Shown here piece by piece: positions 30,904 through 40,542 of a stretch of DNA of 64,000 bases. The notes under the pieces were generated by a model. The model ran no database searches and was not told the DNA's origin. It saw only the letters and a list, made by a program, of their open reading frames with translations. How positions within the stretch are numbered: position 1 is the stretch's first letter; each line of letters opens with the position of its first letter. The stretch spans positions 3,711,001-3,775,000 of the forward strand of contig NZ_CP015756.1 in NCBI RefSeq assembly GCF_001877035.1, written 5' to 3'. The translations under genes and the position numbers were made by a program. The DNA comes from Clostridium estertheticum subsp. estertheticum. GTDB taxonomy: Bacteria > Bacillota > Clostridia > Clostridiales > Clostridiaceae.

Positions 30904-33216
30904 TCATATAATAAACTCCTTGTGAAAATCAGAGGCCACCATCGGTTTTCCTATTAGATACCCTTGAATATACTGACATCCAAGTTCTTTTAATGTAAGG
31001 AGTTCCGTTTCTGTTTCAATTCCTTCTGCAATAACTTTAATATCTAAACTATCTGCAACCGCTATTATAGCTTTAATTATAACTATATTTTTGGAGTTGT
31101 TGTCTAAATTTATTATAAGTGACCTATCTATTTTTATTGTATCAATAGGAAGTTTGCTTAACCAACTAAGAGATGAATAACCTGTGCCAAAATCATCCAT
31201 TGAAATTTTTATTCCGCAGGATTTTAACTCTAAAAGGACTTTTATTATTAAATTAATGTCCTCCATAGCCTCATCCTCAGTAATTTCAAGATTTAAATAT
31301 TTAGGATCTAATGATTGATTGCGACATATATTCATTACTATTTGAACAAAGTTTGCTTGTATTAATTGTTTATATGAGGTATTTACGGATATACTAAAAT
31401 TCTTTGAGCCTGAATTTTGCCATTTTTTACATTGAGTGCATGCATTAAGCAACATCCAATTATCGATTTCTACCATTTCACCTATTTTCTTTGCTATTGG
31501 AATAAATTCTATAGGCTGAATAATTTTATCTCCACATTTCCACCTTATAAGAGATTCTGCACTTAATACTTCCATTAATTTCAAATCTATAATAGGCTGA
31601 TAGTACGTTATAAATTCATTCCTCTCCATAGCGCTTTTTAAGTCCTTTTCCATTTGTAACATGCGATTATTATTATAATTCATGATGTTGTTATATAGAC
31701 GATACCCATGTCCTCCACTATTTTTAACTTCATACATAGCTAAGTCAGCATTTCTTATTAAAGCATCTACATCATTTCCATGCTGTGGAAATAAACTAAT
31801 ACCAACACTTGCACCAATATATAGTGATTCGTCATTATATATATAAGCGCCACTTAATGTTTTTACAATTTTTTCTGCAATTTCTGTTGCATCTGCTGCT
31901 GAAATTAAATTCCTTATAATTACAATGAATTCATCCCCACCAATTCTACTTACCACATCCTTTGATTTTGCGATATTATTCTCAAGCCTTTCTGCCACCT
32001 TTGCAAGAACTATATCTCCTACTTGATGACCAAAACTTTCATTTATAGCCTTGAATTTATCTAGAGTTATAAAGAAAACTGCTAAATTTTCATTTTTATT
32101 TTTGAGCAAATCTGTAATGTTCTCTAGCAATTTTTTTCTATTTGTAAGCCCTGTAAGAGCGTCATAATTTGCAAGTGATACAATAGTTTCATCCGATTTC
32201 TTTAGCCTTTGGAACATATCGTTAAATTTAGATCCAAGTTCAGATATTTCATCGTTTCCTTTTAAGATTATACTTGGAAATACATCATAATAATTATGTA
32301 CATTCTCAACTACTTCGTTTATAATTTTAATTTTTCTTACAACAAACACATGTATTAATATAAAAACACTTAAAGAAAAAATTATTAAAGCAACAAGCAC
32401 AATTAAAAAGTAGAAATCCATTGTATTTTGCGCCTTTTTAAAGACATTTCTTTCTGATGTAATCTTCACGAAAAAAGAAGGTTTTGAAAATATATCGTTA
32501 ATTAAGCCATAACCAATAATAAGTTTTTCATTACTTACTTTAACAAATTCATTTTTTCTTATAAATTCGTTGTTTAAAATTAATTCTTTATCATAATACG
32601 CTATTTCTGTTTTAAGTCCCGTATTTTGGTTAAGCGTATCCATTTCCTCTTTATCATAATACTTCGCGAAAATCAAAAAACCAGGGCTATGACCTAAACC
32701 GTCACCTTTTGTAATTCTTTGTGCAGATATTAAAATTGGGTATTTACCATATAAAAAAGTTCCCTTAACGTTTTTTATGTTATTATTACTTAATAGTTTA
32801 GAGATATTTGAGGTTACATTTTTAGCAAAAGCCAACGTAAACATTTCCTTTGTATCTTCTTTCATATTTTTTTTATAAACTATGTTCCCCTGATTATCAG
32901 TGATGAAAATAAAGTTTATTTTTACCCCACCCATAGAAGTTGTATCGTCAAAATTATCTTCTATATACTTATTATTTCTGTTATTCATATAATTATAAGT
33001 TTCATCCCATCTTGAATAATCTAAATTTGCATCATTTATATTATTCAGATCATTTTGAATATAATTAAGGACAACCTTAGTATCCTTAAAAGCTTTATCA
33101 ATTTCCATATCAGTGAAGCTCTTTACTAAAAACGATTTTGAAATTATATAAAGAAAACAAATTAAAACTAAACTTACCAATAATACTATTTTAAATAATT
33201 TCGCTGAAAGTTTCAT
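30904..33216 (-). CDS. CHASE4-like sensor with GGDEF and EAL domains
   Basis: The ATG at 33216 has GGGTGAT upstream and is preferred to one at 33234, giving 770 residues. Order of domains: TM1 (about 8-27), an extracellular CHASE4-like region with DYSRWDETYNYM (about 66-77), TM2 (about 275-298), a HAMP-like segment, GGDEF (about 365-515, SRIGGDEF intact), and EAL (about 530-770, ESLIRWK with EITEDEA and DDFGTGYSSL intact). Both cyclase and phosphodiesterase centres look active, so it may make or break cyclic di-GMP depending on signal. No RxxD inhibitory site is seen five residues before GGDEF. A cytoplasmic chemoreceptor gene follows. Confidence 0.87.
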   Translation of the reverse strand: MKLSAKLFKIVLLVSLVLICFLYIISKSFLVKSFTDMEIDKAFKDTKVVLNYIQNDLNNINDANLDYSRWDETYNYMNNRNNKYIEDNFDDTTSMGGVKINFIFITDNQGNIVYKKNMKEDTKEMFTLAFAKNVTSNISKLLSNNNIKNVKGTFLYGKYPILISAQRITKGDGLGHSPGFLIFAKYYDKEEMDTLNQNTGLKTEIAYYDKELILNNEFIRKNEFVKVSNEKLIIGYGLINDIFSKPSFFVKITSERNVFKKAQNTMDFYFLIVLVALIIFSLSVFILIHVFVVRKIKIINEVVENVHNYYDVFPSIILKGNDEISELGSKFNDMFQRLKKSDETIVSLANYDALTGLTNRKKLLENITDLLKNKNENLAVFFITLDKFKAINESFGHQVGDIVLAKVAERLENNIAKSKDVVSRIGGDEFIVIIRNLISAADATEIAEKIVKTLSGAYIYNDESLYIGASVGISLFPQHGNDVDALIRNADLAMYEVKNSGGHGYRLYNNIMNYNNNRMLQMEKDLKSAMERNEFITYYQPIIDLKLMEVLSAESLIRWKCGDKIIQPIEFIPIAKKIGEMVEIDNWMLLNACTQCKKWQNSGSKNFSISVNTSYKQLIQANFVQIVMNICRNQSLDPKYLNLEITEDEAMEDINLIIKVLLELKSCGIKISMDDFGTGYSSLSWLSKLPIDTIKIDRSLIINLDNNSKNIVIIKAIIAVADSLDIKVIAEGIETETELLTLKELGCQYIQGYLIGKPMVASDFHKEFII

Positions 33217-33448
33217 ATTTATCACCCATTCCATAGTTATTGCCTATTAACATAGTTTTAATCTTTTCTCCACGAGCCATTACATATCACATGTAATCAC
33301 TTAAAACCTTTTATAATTGTTATATCGGTTATATAAGACAAAACTTTATGTATTACGCCCACATGTGACTTTAATAACTCTAATATTATTTATTATGCAA
33401 TTCTGCTGCTTAAAATAATTCAAAATAATTTAAAATAAATTTAATTAC

Positions 33449-33477
33449 TTGTGGTAATAATAATAAATATATATTAT
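33449..33477 (+). promoter_or_regulatory. Possible promoter for the CoA-binding protein gene
   Basis: TTGTGG (33449-33454), 17 bases, TATTAT (33472-33477). The predicted start of transcription lies only a few bases before the ribosome site AGGAG at 33486, which would give a very short leader. Confidence 0.35.
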
Positions 33478-33499
33478 ATTTTACTAGGAGATGATAAAA

Positions 33500-33871
33500 T
33501 TGAAAGCAAATGAACTTTTAATTTATAAAAACTGGGTTGTAGTTGGGGATGTATTAAATCAATCAAAATATGCCTCTAAAATATTACTTTCTTTAAAAAC
33601 AGATGGATTTAATGTAGTCGGCGTAAATCCATCTGTTGAAAATAAAAGCGTTTATAACAATCTAAGCGATGTACCCTACAATGTAGAAGTTTTAGATTTA
33701 TGCATTAACCCCTATAAAGGCATTAAAATCCTTAAGGAAGCTCACTCGTTAAAAATAAATAAAGTACTCATTCAACCAGGGGCTGGAAGTCCTGAAATAC
33801 TTGAGTTTTGCAAAATAAATGGAATAGACGCAATAGAGGGATGTGCATTAATAGAATTATCAAAAAAATAA
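33500..33871 (+). CDS. CoA-binding (YccU/CoA_binding_2) domain protein
   Basis: The start is read as TTG at 33500, nine bases after AGGAG; an ATG at 33491 touches that site and is rejected. The 123-residue product is a single Rossmann-type CoA-binding domain: NWVVVGDVLNQSKYASKIL near the N-terminus, GFNVVGVNPS (about 37-46), DLCINPYKG, and VLIQPGAGSPEILEFC (about 91-106), all typical of the CoA_binding_2 family. Its biochemical role is unknown. It may be co-transcribed with the MBL hydrolase 75 bases downstream. Confidence 0.85.
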   Translation: MKANELLIYKNWVVVGDVLNQSKYASKILLSLKTDGFNVVGVNPSVENKSVYNNLSDVPYNVEVLDLCINPYKGIKILKEAHSLKINKVLIQPGAGSPEILEFCKINGIDAIEGCALIELSKK

Positions 33872-33945
33872 ATTATACAATAAAGGAAGTGAGCATTTAG
33901 TGGAAGTGTCTATTTACAATAATCACACTTTCACTAAAATAATAC

Positions 33946-34845
33946 ATGGAGATAAAAAAAATCAAGGGAAATACATTCTGTATTACTGCCGGTATGACAT
34001 ATATACCATTTTATAAAATTAATGAAAAAGAAATAATTATGTTGGATTCTGGATGGGCAAAAGGACAAAGACAAGGAATTGATGAACTACTAGAAAAGAA
34101 CAACTTTAAGGTAGTAGCTATAATATGCAGTCATGCTCATGTTGACCATATAGGCAACAATACTTTTTTAAAAAATAAATTCAATTGTATAATTGCAATG
34201 CCAGTCTACGAAGCCCTTGTTTGTAGTTCAGTTATAAATCTAAAGCTTTATTACAGTAACCAAACATTATCTGATGTTGCATTGCATTTTGGACATATGG
34301 TTTGCCAAACAGACATGATGATTTATGATAATCAAAACTCGATATATGTATGTGGAGTTGAATTCAAAATCCTTCATACGCCAGGACATAGTCCTGCACA
34401 TATATGCATAACCACTCCAGATGATGTTGCCTATATTGGAGACACACTTATAAGTCATGAAGTCATGAATGGCTCTAAAATGCCCTATGCCTATATACTC
34501 ACAGAAGATTTATTAAGCAAATCAAAACTTTATGACTTAAAATGTTCTAAATACATAGTTGCACATAAAGGTATATATAACGAAATTACAGGACTTATAA
34601 CTGATAATATAAATTTCTATAAAAATAGAGCAAAAGCAATATATATTCTCATAGTAGGTTCTATGACAATGCAAGATATTCTAAAGACTGTTATTGAAAA
34701 TTTTAATATTAATATAAGCAATAGATATAAATATACACTTATCGAGCGAATGTTAAGGTCGTACGTTGAATATTTAAATGAAACAGGACTTATAGTTTTA
34801 AATATGGATAATGGATTTCTTAAATACTCAAAAGTAAATGTATAG
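33946..34845 (+). CDS. MBL-fold metallo-hydrolase
   Basis: This 299-residue protein has the metallo-beta-lactamase fold: LDSGW (about residue 33), the metal motif SHAHVDHIG (about 62-70), HTPGHSPAH (about 144-152) and YIGDTLIS with the bridging Asp. The C-terminal 90 residues are helical. It is cytoplasmic. Its start is odd. The ATG at 33946 has no ribosome site, whereas a GTG at 33900, in another frame, follows GGAAGTGAG and stays open into an 8-A run at 33952-33959. Removing one A would join that frame to this one and add about 20 N-terminal residues. Substrate unknown; glyoxalase II-like or lactonase-like members share these motifs. Confidence 0.8.
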   Translation: MEIKKIKGNTFCITAGMTYIPFYKINEKEIIMLDSGWAKGQRQGIDELLEKNNFKVVAIICSHAHVDHIGNNTFLKNKFNCIIAMPVYEALVCSSVINLKLYYSNQTLSDVALHFGHMVCQTDMMIYDNQNSIYVCGVEFKILHTPGHSPAHICITTPDDVAYIGDTLISHEVMNGSKMPYAYILTEDLLSKSKLYDLKCSKYIVAHKGIYNEITGLITDNINFYKNRAKAIYILIVGSMTMQDILKTVIENFNINISNRYKYTLIERMLRSYVEYLNETGLIVLNMDNGFLKYSKVNV

Positions 34846-34879
34846 TTAATATTCTAGTTGGAAAGTTTCTCCTTTTACT

Positions 34880-35556
34880 TCAAAAAAAACACTTTTTCAC
34901 AACTGTACCTGTAAGTTCAGCACTTCTATCGTCTGGCTGACTTCCTCCCACGAAAACCTCAAACACCCCTGGTTCAAGAATGCAATTTCCATCGTTGTCT
35001 ATTAGTGCCATTTGTCTTGGTGTTAATTCAAACTCTAATTGCCTTTCTTGTCCAGGCTTTAAATTAATCTTTTTGATTCCCTTTAACTCATATTTTGATG
35101 ATGTACCAAAATAATTCCCAGTTAATGCATCGCGACTATTCGCATTTGGTCCAATTACTGCTATAGAATTAATATTATCTTTATTAATTGGTAATATATA
35201 ATTTTCATTCTTTAATAGAGCCATTGTTTTTTCTGAGACCCTTAAAGCAAATTCTCTATGCTCCCTTGAGTCATTTTCTTCATAAGGGATACTTGCATAA
35301 GGAACCTTTACTTCGTCATCAAACATACCAAGTTTCATTCTGGTAGTTATAAGCCTTTCAACAGACTTGCTAATGGTTTCTTCAGACACTAGTCCTTCTT
35401 TGTTAGCAAGTAAAACATTCAAATACATATTACCACAATTTAAATCACAACCATTATTTACAGCAAGAGCAACTGATTCTACAGCACTACTAGTAATCCT
35501 ATGATACGCTTTTCAAAACTTAAATTTTCATTTTTATACATTGGCACTTCTTTCAT
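34880..35556 (-). pseudogene. Decayed glycoside hydrolase family 3 gene (beta-glucosidase/xylosidase type)
   Basis: On the minus strand an ATG at 35556 begins MKEVPMYKNENLSFEKR, the usual N-terminus of large GH3 enzymes, and soon runs into a stop. In another frame the sequence resumes with SSAVESVALAVNNGCDLNCGN (catalytic-domain end) and continues to NYFGTSSKYE. It then jumps in frame to LKGIKKINLKPGQE and LTPRQMALID (FnIII-like C-terminal domain). A full GH3 of this kind has about 700 residues; here about 220 codons remain. At least two large deletions and one frame change are visible. An open frame from 35428 to 34880 could still be translated. It lies beside a sugar importer whose substrate it may once have cleaved. 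Confidence 0.88.
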
Positions 35557-35612
35557 ATAAATCATCATTCCTTTCAATTAAACTGATTTTTAAAAAGTAC
35601 ACTTACACACTA

Positions 35613-36509
35613 TTACCCTTTAACGGCACCAGTCATTAAACTCTTTTGTACTTGATTGCTTAGAGGTATATATATAAGAATAGATGGTAATGTTGCAATA
35701 ACAAGACCAGCTAGAATTGGTCCCCATTCAGTGGCATGCTGCCCTGCCATTGACATAATACCAACAGGTAATGTTGCAAACTTTGGATTATTAAGGAAAG
35801 TGTTTGCGAACATTAATTCATTCCAACTTGATAAGTACGTAAATATGGCAACAGTTGCAAGAGACGGTTTTAATAATGGTAAAACAATCTTATAGAAAAT
35901 TTGATATATGTTACATCCATCAACACAAGCAGCTTCTTCAAGTTCCTTAGGTATTCCTTCAAGAAAACTTGTCATTACAAATATACCCATTGGAAGAGCA
36001 AATGCCACATATGGTATTATTAAAGCCATATATGTATTTAATATGTGTAGTTTCGTTAATATTAAAAATAACGGCAATAATGTGGAGTGTATTGGTACCA
36101 TCATTCCTAATAGGAATATAACTAATGTTAGTTTACTAAACTTCCACCTCATACGAGTTATAGCATATGATGATGTTGCTATAAGAATACTCGATATAAT
36201 AATAGTTGAACCAGTAACAATTATACTGTTTATAAGATATCTTCCTACATTTCCGCTTGTAAGTGCACTCATATAGTTTGATATCTTCCATACTTTAGGC
36301 AATCCAAGGACATTTCCTCCAAAAATCTCCGCATTATTCTTAAATGAAACTAGTACTAACCAAATTAATGGATATAACTGAATTATAGTAACTATAACTA
36401 AAAAGATAACTAGTATTATACTTTTAATATTCATTTTTTTCTTCTTAGTTTCTAGATTTAGTTTACTAAATATGTCTCTTTTTATTCTCTGGTCTTTAAC
36501 TTCTCCCAT
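35613..36509 (-). CDS. Carbohydrate ABC transporter permease (MalG type)
   Basis: This 298-residue permease has a Lys-rich cytoplasmic N-terminus of about 30 residues and six membrane segments. The EAA loop EEAACVDGCNIYQIFYKIVLPLLKP (about residues 200-224) and C-terminus QKSLMTGAVKG are typical of MalG/LacG-type sugar permeases. A good ribosome site precedes the start (AGGAGG). It is the last intact gene of a sugar importer operon (binding protein, MalF-type, MalG-type); the decayed GH3 gene follows 56 bases downstream. No ATPase gene is nearby. Confidence 0.88.
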   Translation of the reverse strand: MGEVKDQRIKRDIFSKLNLETKKKKMNIKSIILVIFLVIVTIIQLYPLIWLVLVSFKNNAEIFGGNVLGLPKVWKISNYMSALTSGNVGRYLINSIIVTGSTIIISSILIATSSYAITRMRWKFSKLTLVIFLLGMMVPIHSTLLPLFLILTKLHILNTYMALIIPYVAFALPMGIFVMTSFLEGIPKELEEAACVDGCNIYQIFYKIVLPLLKPSLATVAIFTYLSSWNELMFANTFLNNPKFATLPVGIMSMAGQHATEWGPILAGLVIATLPSILIYIPLSNQVQKSLMTGAVKG

Positions 36510-36536
36510 AAAAGCTCCTCCTTTTTTTTATTTAAT

Positions 36537-37427
36537 TTAAACTTCCTTGATTTTTTTATCTTTAAATAACTTATAGATTATTAATGTAAATACTAGACAT
36601 TCTACTATAATAAATGTGGACATAGCACTTCCATATCCATACATGTACTTATTAAAAATGGTACTGTACATTATTGTACTTGGAACTTCACTTGCGTGTA
36701 GTGGTCCTCCATTTGTTAAAACATAAATTAGATCAAAAGCTTTAAAAGAGCCTACAACTGCAAATACTGTGCATACCTGCAATATTGGTTTAATAAGAGG
36801 AATGGTTATATGGGTAGCCATAGTGAAAGCAGATGCTCCATCTATTTTTGCTGCCTCGTATATATCCCCTGAAACAGATTTAATTGCAGCATACATTAAA
36901 AGCATATGGTAACCAACGTATTGCCAAATAATTGGTATAAAAGTTGCAAATAATGCTGTTTTCGTATCTGCTAACCAAGCATTTTCATATTTACCCAGAC
37001 CAATATTCTTAAGAATAATATTTAACATTCCGTAATCTGGATTATATATTTTCATAAAAAGTTGACCAATAACAACAGTTGATATTATTACTGGTATAAA
37101 GTAAACAGTTCTAAAGAATCCCTCACCCTTAATCCCTCTAGCTAAAATCAAAGCCAATATAAGTGCTAAGGGTAATTGTATAACTACTGATAGAATAGCT
37201 AGAATAAATGAGTTTTGAACTGATTTTATAAAGCCATCCGTATTATTCACAAATAAACTTGTATAATTTTTTAATCCAACAAATGATGCTTTTCCAATTC
37301 CATTCCAATCCAGCAGACTATAGTACGTTGAAATTATAATAGGAAGTATAACCGCTATAATAAACAATAACATAGCTGGAAAAACAAATATAAATATTGC
37401 TTTTTTATTATTTAGAATTTTATCCAT
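36537..37427 (-). CDS. Carbohydrate ABC transporter permease (MalF type)
   Basis: ATG at 37427 (MDKILNNKKAIFIFVFP) is chosen because AAGGAGG lies about ten bases upstream; a longer frame begins at 37463 but would contain that site. The 296-residue protein has six membrane segments, the EAA loop EAAKIDGASAFTMATHITIPLIKP (about residues 190-213) and VLTNGGPLHASEV, characteristic of MalF/LacF-type sugar permeases. It is followed by its partner permease after 27 bases. The substrate is probably an oligosaccharide, given the neighbouring GH3 remnant and YesM/YesN regulators. Confidence 0.88.
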   Translation of the reverse strand: MDKILNNKKAIFIFVFPAMLLFIIAVILPIIISTYYSLLDWNGIGKASFVGLKNYTSLFVNNTDGFIKSVQNSFILAILSVVIQLPLALILALILARGIKGEGFFRTVYFIPVIISTVVIGQLFMKIYNPDYGMLNIILKNIGLGKYENAWLADTKTALFATFIPIIWQYVGYHMLLMYAAIKSVSGDIYEAAKIDGASAFTMATHITIPLIKPILQVCTVFAVVGSFKAFDLIYVLTNGGPLHASEVPSTIMYSTIFNKYMYGYGSAMSTFIIVECLVFTLIIYKLFKDKKIKEV

Positions 37428-37519
37428 GTATCGTTTCCTCCTTAACATTTTATGATATTTCAATTTAATACTCCTCCCAATTGCATTTACTTCTGTAATT
37501 AGGAGGAGTTTATCTTTAT

Positions 37520-38815
37520 CTACTTCTTATTGATAGCCTGCATTTGCTTAGCAAATTTTGCAGGTGTTATTTGTTTACCAAAAATCTGTGCAACTAAGTC
37601 CTTATGAACTTCTGCATCTGCACCACTAAGGTAAGTATCCCACCAAACAACATTTCCTGTAGATTTTTTAGCTATAACTGATATTTGTTTAGTTAAAGGA
37701 GCAATCTTTGATTCATCAACATCAACCTTCCAAGTCGGTATTCCAGCACCTGTGGTATATAGTTTCTTTGATATATTTTCTGCTATAAATTTAACAGCTT
37801 TAGCTGCCTCTGCCTTGTGCTCTGTATTTGCATTAACCACAAATCCATTAATAGCACCACCTAGAACCTCATCTGCTCCACCCTTACCATCACTTAAAGC
37901 CGGAAAGTTCATAGCAACAACTTTGCCTTTAACCACTGATTTACCCTGATCAATAGTACCTGCGAGCCAACTTCCGTTATAATACATCGGAATCTTTCCT
38001 TGAAGGAATGGTACTTCAGACTCATCACGAGTAAGTCCAAGAGCCGCAGAATTAAAAGCACCTGCATCCACAAGTTTACTTAATTTAGATGATGCATTTA
38101 CAAAAGTAGGATCTTCAAAAGAAGATTTTTTAGCCAAAGCACTATTACTGAGCTTAGCTCCGCCTTCACGAAGTGCTAAGGCATCATAATAAAACATTCC
38201 TGGCCATTTATCTTTTTCTCCAACAGCCATAGGAGTTATTCCCTTAGATTTAAATGCCTTAATCGCAACTAATAACTCATCATAGGTTGTAGGTATCTTT
38301 ATATTATTCTTATCAAATAATTCTTTATTAACATAGAAAATACCGATATCATTTGCATAAGGTAATCCATAAACTTTTTTATTATATGTTAAATAAGTAA
38401 GTGCTCCATTTAATAACTTTTCTTTAGTTCCATCCTTTAAGTAATCATCTAAAGGTAGGAGCTTTCCAGCATCAACAAATGGTTGAGAGAAACCAGCTCC
38501 CCAAGTTACAAATATATCTGGAGCTTCGTTAGCTGATATAGCCGTCTTTATTTTTGTTTTGTATGCCTCATTTTCAGTACCCTCTGCTTCAATTTGCACA
38601 TTAGGATTTGCAGTATTCCATTCTTTTATTACAGCTTCCACATTTTGCTTATTTGAGTCAGTATCGGATGTCCAAATGTGCCAAAGTTTCAATGTTATTT
38701 TTTGATTTGAACCCGTTTGGGTAGTTGACGTAGTCTTATTTCCACAAGCCATAAGAGTTGAAGTTAATGCAATTGTTAATAGCAGTGATGAGATTTTCAT
38801 AAATTTTCTATTCAT
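37520..38815 (-). CDS. Carbohydrate ABC transporter substrate-binding lipoprotein
   Basis: This 431-residue protein has a lipoprotein signal peptide with lipobox LMACGN (Cys at about 25). A family 1 extracellular sugar-binding domain follows: LKLWHIWTSDTDSNKQNVE, then PDIFVTWGAGFSQPFVDAGK (about residues 104-123) and GLPYANDIGIFYVNKELFDK. Such sequences resemble binding proteins for xylo- or gluco-oligosaccharides. It is the first gene of the importer operon, immediately downstream of the two-component genes. A cre-like site sits about 60 bases upstream. Confidence 0.87.
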   Translation of the reverse strand: MNRKFMKISSLLLTIALTSTLMACGNKTTSTTQTGSNQKITLKLWHIWTSDTDSNKQNVEAVIKEWNTANPNVQIEAEGTENEAYKTKIKTAISANEAPDIFVTWGAGFSQPFVDAGKLLPLDDYLKDGTKEKLLNGALTYLTYNKKVYGLPYANDIGIFYVNKELFDKNNIKIPTTYDELLVAIKAFKSKGITPMAVGEKDKWPGMFYYDALALREGGAKLSNSALAKKSSFEDPTFVNASSKLSKLVDAGAFNSAALGLTRDESEVPFLQGKIPMYYNGSWLAGTIDQGKSVVKGKVVAMNFPALSDGKGGADEVLGGAINGFVVNANTEHKAEAAKAVKFIAENISKKLYTTGAGIPTWKVDVDESKIAPLTKQISVIAKKSTGNVVWWDTYLSGADAEVHKDLVAQIFGKQITPAKFAKQMQAINKK

Positions 38816-38873
38816 TTAGTTCCCCCTCGATATATATTATTACATTGTGTAACCGAATAAGTTAATAATATAC

Positions 38874-38887
38874 TTTAAACGTTTTCA
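38874..38887 (-). promoter_or_regulatory. Putative CcpA (cre) site upstream of the sugar importer
   Basis: On the minus strand the sequence is TGAAAACGTTTAAA, matching the catabolite-responsive element pattern TGNAANCGNTNNCA except at one of the last two positions. It lies about 60 bases before the binding-protein start, suggesting glucose repression. Confidence 0.5.
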
Positions 38888-38929
38888 TATGAATTAAAAA
38901 TCTTTACTTTTTCTTTAGATATCTTTACC

Positions 38930-40531
38930 TTAATGTTTAACTTTTCTATATTCACTAACTGAAATTCCGGTATATTTTTTAAAACTTGTACTAAAATAAC
39001 TAGGATCTGCGATACCAACTTTATCACCAATCTCATATGCCTTTAAATCTGTGCTATTTAGCAGCATTATGGCCTTATCAATTCTAAGTTTGACTATGTA
39101 TTCCATAAAATTCACTTCCATTTCTTTTTTAAACATCCTACTTAAGTAACTTGGATTAATAAAAAATATTTGAGCCACCTTCGATAAAGACAGTTCACTA
39201 TTTCCCAGGTTTAACTTCAAATATTTAGTTATATCATCAATAAGCTTATTTGATTTTCTATTCTTGTGATAACTTATTACCTTTATTGCATCATAACTCA
39301 TCTCTATTATATATTTCTTAATATCCGGAATTGTATCAAGTTTATATATATCATTATATATATCAAATTTACCTGAATGAAGCTCTTTTATATCAATATT
39401 AAGTTCCTTTAAGGCTTCAAAAATTGTAGATACATAACTAAAAGCATATTCCTTCACCTTATTTATTGACGTATTGATAATAATATCTTTATTCTTGAAG
39501 ATATCATCAATAGTTTTTTGTATCATTTCTCCTGATCCAGCCAAGAAGTATAATTCAAGTTTATCATCAATTTTAATTATAGTATTCTTTACTGTTTCCT
39601 TCTTGAAATTAATATCATCATATTTAATCACAGAATCTTTTCCAAGAATCGTTCTGTAATTTAAAGCCGTCACTGCTTCATTATACGATTTTTCTATGCT
39701 TTCAATTTTATATTTTGTTGTTCCAATACCAACACTATAATTCCATTTAATCTTTTTTAATATATTACCCTCAACATTCTCTAAAGCATTTTTGAAACTA
39801 ATTTCATCACCATTATTTATAATCGCTATATTGTAATTATCATCAAAAAAAATATATATATCCGTATACTTTTGAAAATATTCTTCTAGTTTATCCACTA
39901 TTTTAGTATCATATATCTTTTCTTTTTTTGTATAATTGTCCTCATTTCCGAGTATTATTTCTATAACTGCTAATTGAAAATTTTCATGTCCAAATTTAAA
40001 ATTTAAATAATCCATCTGCCTCTCTACTTCAACAATATTTATGTTTGGATGAATGAGTCTATTAAAAAGTCTTTCTTCTAAAAAAGGCAGGTTTTCAATA
40101 AACTGTTTTTTAATAATATTATTTTCGGACATCACTTCACGTTCTTCTTCTATTTCCACTTTCATTTTTAATGCAGTTTTTAATACAACCTCATCATCAA
40201 TAGGTTTTAATAAATATTCTTTTATTCCTGCTCTGATACCCCTCTGAGCATACTTAAAATCATCATAACCTGAAATAACAACTATCTTAACATTAGAATA
40301 TGATTTCATTACAAAATCAGCAAATTCAATGCCATCAGTACCTGGCATACAAATGTCTGTAAAAACCAAATCTGGCTGATACTTATTTACTAATTCTATT
40401 GCATCCTCTCCTGATGTCGCTTCTCCTATAATTTCCATACCGATGGAGTTCCAATCTATGCATCTTCTAAGTAGAGTCCTTACTAAATGTTCATCATCAA
40501 CAATTAAAACTTTTATAATTTTATTACCCAT
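38930..40531 (-). CDS. YesN-type response regulator (receiver plus AraC DNA-binding domain)
   Basis: This 533-residue protein has an N-terminal receiver domain (acidic pocket VDDEH, phospho-acceptor Asp59 in VFTDICMP, Lys in YLLKP). A long middle region of about 290 residues follows. The C-terminus is an AraC-type double helix-turn-helix (about 430-530, FFINPSYLSRMFKKEM and VGIADPSYFSTSFKKYTGISVSEYR). This is the YesN architecture. Its partner sensor lies 11 bases upstream, and the sugar importer lies downstream in the same direction. It most likely activates that importer. Confidence 0.9.
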   Translation of the reverse strand: MGNKIIKVLIVDDEHLVRTLLRRCIDWNSIGMEIIGEATSGEDAIELVNKYQPDLVFTDICMPGTDGIEFADFVMKSYSNVKIVVISGYDDFKYAQRGIRAGIKEYLLKPIDDEVVLKTALKMKVEIEEEREVMSENNIIKKQFIENLPFLEERLFNRLIHPNINIVEVERQMDYLNFKFGHENFQLAVIEIILGNEDNYTKKEKIYDTKIVDKLEEYFQKYTDIYIFFDDNYNIAIINNGDEISFKNALENVEGNILKKIKWNYSVGIGTTKYKIESIEKSYNEAVTALNYRTILGKDSVIKYDDINFKKETVKNTIIKIDDKLELYFLAGSGEMIQKTIDDIFKNKDIIINTSINKVKEYAFSYVSTIFEALKELNIDIKELHSGKFDIYNDIYKLDTIPDIKKYIIEMSYDAIKVISYHKNRKSNKLIDDITKYLKLNLGNSELSLSKVAQIFFINPSYLSRMFKKEMEVNFMEYIVKLRIDKAIMLLNSTDLKAYEIGDKVGIADPSYFSTSFKKYTGISVSEYRKVKH

Positions 40532-40542
40532 ATGTTTTCCTC

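Noticed and set aside
35429-35556. Short GH3 fragment as a complete small gene
   Set aside because: Both ends match distant parts of a GH3 enzyme and the frames do not join, so it is a pseudogene.
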